Shown here one piece after another: positions 43,605 through 64,000 of a stretch of DNA of 64,000 nucleotides. Both the position numbers and the translations under genes were made by a program. Within the stretch, counting starts at the first letter, position 1, and every line of letters starts with the position of its first letter. Source of the DNA: Hydra vulgaris. Lineage: Eukaryota > Cnidaria > Hydrozoa > Anthoathecata > Hydridae. The stretch spans positions 17,952,501 through 18,016,500 of the forward strand of contig NC_088926.1 of the NCBI RefSeq assembly GCF_038396675.1, given 5' to 3'. The notes beneath the pieces were generated by a model. That model saw only the letters and a list, made by a program, of their open reading frames with translations, did not search any database and was not told the DNA's origin.

Positions 43605-43678
43605 CACGCGTTGTCCGGGGGACGTTCGTAAGGCGTTTGACAAACGTCCCCAGGACGACGCATTCTCGATGGGATACA
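43605..43678. repeat. Related palindromic element end, copy 2
   Basis: CCAGTGAGCACGCGTTGTCC, GGGGGACGTTCGTAAGGCGT, GACAAACGTCCCCAGGACG and TCTCGATGGGATA follow the same plan as copy 1 (CCAG..GCACG at the start, (G)GTGGGAAT or GATGGGATA at the end) in the same orientation. The inner part is one large imperfect palindrome (GTCC.GGGGACGTT / AACGTCCCC.GGAC). Confidence 0.55.
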
Positions 43679-43930
43679 AACTAAAAGATTAATTTAAGCC
43701 ACATGTTTTTATACATGTAGAACTACTTTTGAACAGTTCGAGAATGATTTTTAGATGTTTCTTTAAATTTCTATAGATTTTTTAAAAGTTCTAAAACATT
43801 CTAAAATATTTTCAAACCTTATGACCGACTGTAGCAGTTTAGGAATATACTTAGAGAATACTCAATATTCTCAATTTTCTCTTTTTTTATTTTTATTTTT
43901 TGGTTATTAAAATGCTTCTAGAAGACAAAT

Positions 43931-44068
43931 GATAATATCACAGAGCATTGCTGAAAAGCATTAACTAGAAAGTTCACGCCTTTTTCCTTAGCAATGTTGT
44001 TGGGCTGCAGCCGGGTTCAAACCTCATACTTGGTTCTGAGCCAAAACTCTAACCATTGCGCCACGACT
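43931..44068 (-). mobile_element. tRNA-derived SINE (family B), reversed
   Basis: The minus strand reads GTCGTGGCGCAATGGTTAGA, then GGCTCAGAACCAAG, a B box GGTTTGAACCCGGC and the tail GCTCTGTGATATTATC. Compare the copies at 6671 and 9619. Confidence 0.82.
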
Positions 44069-45329
44069 ACTAAATTGAGAAACTGTATTGTAATGCAGGG
44101 TCCATTTCAGTAAGGAGATCTTTAGTGCCTTTTTTTATTTAAAACGTTTTAGTAAAAATATTTTTTTTTAGTTTATTTAGTAAGAACAGATACGCTGATA
44201 AATTTTTCAACGATTTTGTAGCGTAATGTTTAGAGTGTAAACTTTGTATAGTGATGATCTGATGGTAAGTGGTTTGATCCCGAAGGAGCTTTTAAAAAAC
44301 CATTATTACTTTTTAGCTTCTTCAAGTTCTTAAAAGCAAAAATAAAAAATATTTAGGCTTGTGTTCCTTAAAGAATAGTTAAATATATTAAATTTCTCTT
44401 CCTTAAAAGTTCAATAAATTTGTAAACAATGTTTTGTACTAACTTTAATTTTATATTTCTAAGAATAAATTTATATTACTAAAATATATCAAGCGTATGA
44501 AAATTTTAACCTAAAATACAAACTCAAGCCCAAACAAACTTTGGTTTTATAATACTAAGAATAAACTTATATTACTAAACTATATTAAAAGCGTAAAATT
44601 TTCAAAGCAAAGCGCTAACTCTACCCCTAACATAAGAATTCTTTAATATAAAATTTAAAATCTTGTTTTAAAAATAAAATAAAATAATAGTATTAAAAAT
44701 ACGAGCTTTACTTTTAAAAAAATTTTAATTGATTTCAAACCAAGGTGAAAAACCAAAGATATTTAAGTAACTTCAAATCAAGGTAAGGTCGTTACAATTT
44801 ACTAAGACAAAATCATATTTAATTTGGTAAAAAGAAACTTAAGACCAAACATTTTTTGCGTGTTTACTTTTACTATGCATAAAATTCATTATAATGTATT
44901 GAAATTTTTTTACTAATAATACTATTGTTACTATTGTTATTATGAATATTAAATCCAATGATTATTGTAATTTTAGATGGACTGTTCTTGGAGATGCATC
45001 TGGATTTGTACAAAGCGAAAATTATTTAAAAAATTATGCATAAAAGTAATATTAAAGTATGTTGAGAGTATTACTTACAACAGAGCAATCGTAAATGCTA
45101 AACTGTTTAAAGTATTTATTAAACAGTGATCCTCAATTTAACTACTGAGTTATTTTTACCCTCTTGTTAACGCAACTTAAAATAAACTCTATCAGAAAAA
45201 AAATTAGTGAATATTTTGCAGAAATTACCTGTACAAAGTTTATTCTTTTTTTATTTTTTTGTTGTGTGTGCGTGGCTATTAAGGTTATAACTTCTCCGCA
45301 CAAGAAAAAGACTTTTTAGTCTAGTAATT
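44069..45329. repeat. Intergenic AT-rich sequence with a local duplication
   Basis: A block around AAGAATAAATTTATATTACT (about 44455-44510) recurs at about 44563-44605 with small changes. No gene is seen between the GTPase promoter side and the calbindin-like gene's 3' end. Confidence 0.5.
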
Positions 45330-45580
45330 AAGGTCCTCTTAAAAGACCTAACGGTCTTGTCACAGGGGACTGCGAAAAACATTCTTCTTTACCGATGTTG
45401 CAAATATGTCGAGAGCTGGCATCTGCGGTATGAGTGTAGTGGTAAAAGTGAGATGTTCGGGGTTCAATCCACGCCACGTCATGAAAGTACCGCGCCTTAA
45501 CCTGTTTCTCCACACAGCGACTTTATTTGTCGAGACTCATGCGTCGAATTTAAAACTTTGAGAGAGGATTGTAACTAGAA
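45330..45580 (+). mobile_element. Two SINE pieces head to head
   Basis: 45330-45410 is a reversed SINE tail (GACCTAACGGTCTTGTCACA, family B-like 3' end). 45425-45580 is a plus-strand family A copy: GCGGTATGAGTGTAGTGGTA, B box GGGGTTCAATCCACGCCACG, body GTTTCTCCACACAGCGACTT, then TTTGAGAGAGG. Confidence 0.75.
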
Positions 45581-45769
45581 AAAAAACCTTTTCTAAGGCA
45601 TAGTTTCTATTTTATTGAAATTATTACATTTAAATTTAATTTAAAACTATGTTCAGAACCACAAAATAAAAAAAATAAAAATGCCGAATTTAATAAATTA
45701 CAACTAAAAGTATAAAAACATGTGTACTAAAATTTCAAAATTAAATATATAATGTTAATATATAATATT

Positions 45770-45771
45770 AG

Positions 45772-45850
<79 letters not shown>
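45770..45850. repeat. (AT)n microsatellite
   Basis: An uninterrupted AT array of about 75 bp just downstream of the calbindin-like gene. Confidence 0.97.
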
Positions 45851-45853
<3 letters not shown>

Positions 45854-46020
45854 TTACATTTGTGCGTAATATTTATAATATGTAATATTAAATATATAAG
45901 ATGAAATATGAACTATGAAACCCTTTTACAATATCAGATCACCCAATAAACATTCGACATTTTTCGGAGTAAAAGCTATAAATTAAGTTAGTAAATTTTC
46001 AGAAGTGATTAAATAGTTTT

Positions 46021-60970
<14,950 letters not shown>

Positions 60971-62786
60971 CTATAAAGAAAAAAAAAAAAGAATACTTAC
61001 AATATATATCAATGTTTAAAATTTGTTGGAAAATTTAACACACAAAAGCCTATGGCAGTTAATGATGTATCCACATACCCAATGTACAATATAAACACCA
61101 AATAATATAAAAATAATACAAAAATGTTTTGACATCATCATCACAAAAAACTAGATAAGTTGCAAATCATTGGTTCATCAGCACCTTAAGTAAAATACCT
61201 TTTTCTTTTAACAGGGAGAACTTAAAAAGGAAAAAAAAATTAAACTTAAAAAAAATGAAAAAGACTTGATGACTTGTAATATTGCAGTAATAAAAAACAA
61301 AAGAAGATAAGATGATGTAAAATTATTTAAGATTTAGAAGTAAAATGAATACAATTTTACATTCCCTTTCCTTCCCCGATTGAAAACAATTATTGAAAGT
61401 ACTTAATTATTATTGTCAATATTAATTAAGTATTTTCAATATATATTCAATAATATATATTGAAAGTACTTAATTATTCGATATATATTCAATAATTTAT
61501 TAAATATATATCGAATCGATACCGAATATATGTCGAAATCGAATGTATATCAAATTAACTTAATTATTATCGAAGTTAAAGTGCAGTAAAAGATGTAATA
61601 TTTCTATTATTATTTGCTCTTTATTACATTTTGAAAAAGCAATCAGTAAGGTCTCGCTATCGAGAACTGCTAAAAGTTTGCTCATTAAAATTTTATACTA
61701 ATAAAAAGTTTACAAATTAAACTCAAAAAAATTACAATAAGAAATAGAACTCAAATTACAATAAGAAATAGAACTCAAGCTTTCAACCTATTAATAATAG
61801 GTATAAATAATTAAGTATAGTATTATACTTAAAAATAACAAATAATTTAGAATTAAAAACATGAAAAAATTAAAAAATATAAAAAAAAAAGTTTAATTTA
61901 TAGTAAAAAAGTAAAATATAAAAAAAAAGTTTAATTTATAAAGAAGCATCATACAGTCATAAGCTATATTTTCCACAAGTTTAATTTAAATATTATAGCG
62001 TCTGTATTATATTTTGTTGACGACGACATAAGTCCTTTAAATGATCAGGACTGTAAATTATGAAAAGACGAACAATATTAAAGTGATAAATTTTTTGCGC
62101 TATCATAAAATATAAATGTTTGTAGCAAAAAACCCAGACCAAAGATTTTTTTTTTTTTAAAACTTCACAATCGCTTTTCCAAATTTGAATAAGATTTTAA
62201 ATAAATACGTTGCTCAGGTGAAACATCATAGTTTAATAATGCGATCTGTTCTGATTGTTTATTGGCAATTTTTCTTAATCATATGCTCTTTCTTGATCGG
62301 AATTCTCTTATTTTTTGTGAAAATTGATGGAGATATTGTATTTTGACAACTATATATAGTTAATATGCGTCAGAATCGATTAGAACTAGTATTTATAGTA
62401 GGTTAAGGCACTTTATCAAAAGATTTTAACTAAATTCATGTCATTGCTAATGAGGGAAAGTGATCTAAAAACTCGAAAATGCTGTTCTTTAGATTCACTA
62501 TTAGGGTAGTAAAAAGGCTTTAAAAATTATATATAAAAAAAGATAAGTTTCTTTAAATATTATAAAAACCTGAATCAAAAAAAATTATTACATTTAAAGC
62601 TCTTGTTTGGACATAATACGCTGATAAAATCGTGCTGATTTCAAATAAAAGAATTCGAATAAATTGTAAATCGCTTAACTGCACCGAGTACGGACTAAAT
62701 CATCTTACTGACCAATAAAACTCTTACAATACAGTTTACAAATTGCTTTGGGCTAAATTATTGTACTGATCAATACAAGTTTTATA
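60971..62786. other. Upstream intron of the calbindin-like gene, no exon found
   Basis: The missing first exon(s), including the first half of EF1, were not recognised here. 61400-61560 is rich in ATATATTCAATA palindromes. 61865-61945 holds TATAAAAAAAAAGTTTAATT in two copies. Confidence 0.4.
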
Positions 62787-63007
62787 TAGAGGCAATTTTA
62801 CGGAAGGGTGTTGAACCCCTCCACCCCACCCCCACCCCCCGCCCTCCCAAAGAAGGTGATTTTCAAGTCGGTTTTTAAACGAATTAAGTCGGCTAGTCGG
62901 GTAAATTTTCGTTTTGAGGACCTTTTTTTTTAAGGAGCGAGTCAGTACTTTTAGGGATTCACTCCCCTCCCCCTCCACCCCTCATTTTATTTGTAGAATC
63001 GCCTCTG
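62787..63007. mobile_element. hAT-type MITE, TAGAGGC...GCCTCTG
   Basis: TAGAGGCAATTTTAC (left) and GTAGAATCGCCTCTG (right) form the TIRs. The flanks GTTTTATA (62779-62786) and GTCTTATA (63008-63015) match at 7 of 8 positions. The interior has an unusually C-rich block near 62819-62848. It is related at the left end to the MITE at 42473. Confidence 0.87.
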
Positions 63008-63015
63008 GTCTTATA

Positions 63016-64000
63016 TAACAATTTACAAAATTGTTAAAGCAAGTTTTGTAAATGCAGTGTTTAAATAAAGTTAAAAAAAAAAGATTCAAAAGAATATAGG
63101 AATATCATCTTCGTTATATCTAAACTTTTAAGAAAAATCAAAATTTTTCAGAAAAATTTGTAAAAGAAAACCTCCTCTAAATGAAATAGTAGACCGGGAA
63201 GACAGTTCTTACTCAAATTGGGCTTTTTTTAATAACTATTACAGTTTTTTAAGTAACTTTTTTTTGTCAAACTACATTAATAGAAGTATCTTTTAACATT
63301 TTCAATTTTTTTATACTTTTTGATTTTCCATGTTTAAAAAAAAAAATTTTAATGTTAGTCACGAAGACACGTTAAAAGAATGGCCTAAGTGTCCATTCTC
63401 TCTCCGGTCTTCCATAAAATATTTTCAAAAATTAGTTTGATAGGCTTATTGACGAATGTCATTGTCATTTTGTAAATTGCATTTAATTTTTTCTTTTATG
63501 GTATACAAATTATGAAAAGGATCATTTTAGTTAATAAAGCCTTGGTATTATTAAATTGAACTTTAAAATTAGTAAGGCATTCAACATGTTTCTGTTGACG
63601 ATAAAGAGGTTCAAGTTTATTTTTATTAGTACTATAACTACCCCGTCGCAATGTTCGCACGGTTTATGTGACATTTAATGAGCGAAAAATAAAGTTTTAA
63701 TTCTCTTTTCTTCGATTATTTTTTTTTTAAATGTTAGTTTTTATTTTTACATTGAATTTAAAAAAATGTTTTAATTTAAAAGCTTTACATTTTTTAAAAC
63801 TTTCTATGAAATTACGCTTCTTTTGAGACCCAACTAGACTTTTGAGAAATATTTGGTAATATATATGGCACTTATATACATGAATATATGACTTGACAAG
63901 AGCTTTGTTCAATCAAAGTAATGTAGTTTATTTTAATGGGCCAGTTAATTTAGGGAATTTTTATTTCTGTGCGTGATTTTTTTCAATGTTTTTACATTTA
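63016..64000. other. AT-rich sequence, no gene seen
   Basis: No exon of the calbindin-like protein and no transposon block could be recognised. The two short minus ORFs are unsupported. Confidence 0.35.

Noticed and set aside
45328-45513. 61-codon minus ORF
   Set aside because: It lies across two SINE pieces, so the frame is incidental.

Overview
The window is AT-rich animal DNA, crowded with transposons and with short exons in long introns. The gene families, the dense hAT, Tc1/mariner, pogo-like, Mutator-like, LINE and tRNA-SINE remnants, and the style of the repeats point to a cnidarian, most likely Hydra. That assignment is inference from sequence style, not a database match.

Three host genes can be supported. 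(1) At the left edge, on the plus strand, are the last five exons (704-1856) of a phosphagen (arginine/creatine) kinase-like protein whose flexible specificity loop lacks the usual catalytic Arg. (2) On the minus strand, three exons (42010 to 36770) encode a 195-residue Ras/Rab-like small GTPase. Its 4-kb first intron holds a nearly intact Mutator-like transposon and a retroelement-like unit with a U2 snRNA 5' end. (3) On the minus strand, ten exons spread over 15 kb (60970 to 46021) encode all but the N-terminus of a six-EF-hand calbindin/calretinin/secretagogin-type calcium-binding protein. Its introns hold very long AT microsatellites, SINEs, a hAT fragment, a LINE fragment and a MITE. A minus-strand 107-codon ORF (20160-20483) with an N-terminal hydrophobic segment is a possible fourth gene.

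The rest is transposable-element history. 2222-5801 is a pogo/Tigger-like DNA transposon with 15-bp TIRs and a repeated subterminal motif. 8428-13270 is a nest of a hAT 5' half, then a CR1/Jockey-like LINE (endonuclease and RT) interrupted by a hAT 3' half that itself carries a SINE. 14882-18110 is a DNA transposon with long inverted arms made of minisatellite-like units. Its broken transposase gene is split by a complete 1.3-kb Tc1/mariner element (TA duplication, DD36E spacing), and removing that insertion restores the outer reading frame. 19600-32150 is mostly MITEs, palindromes, SINEs and decayed ORFs. 33140-34190 is a mariner corpse with an internal 178-bp tandem duplication. Intergenic and intronic stretches otherwise show no recognisable genes.

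No operon-like organisation or shared pathway links the host genes. The main story is nested transposition, with two of the genes carrying the elements in their introns.
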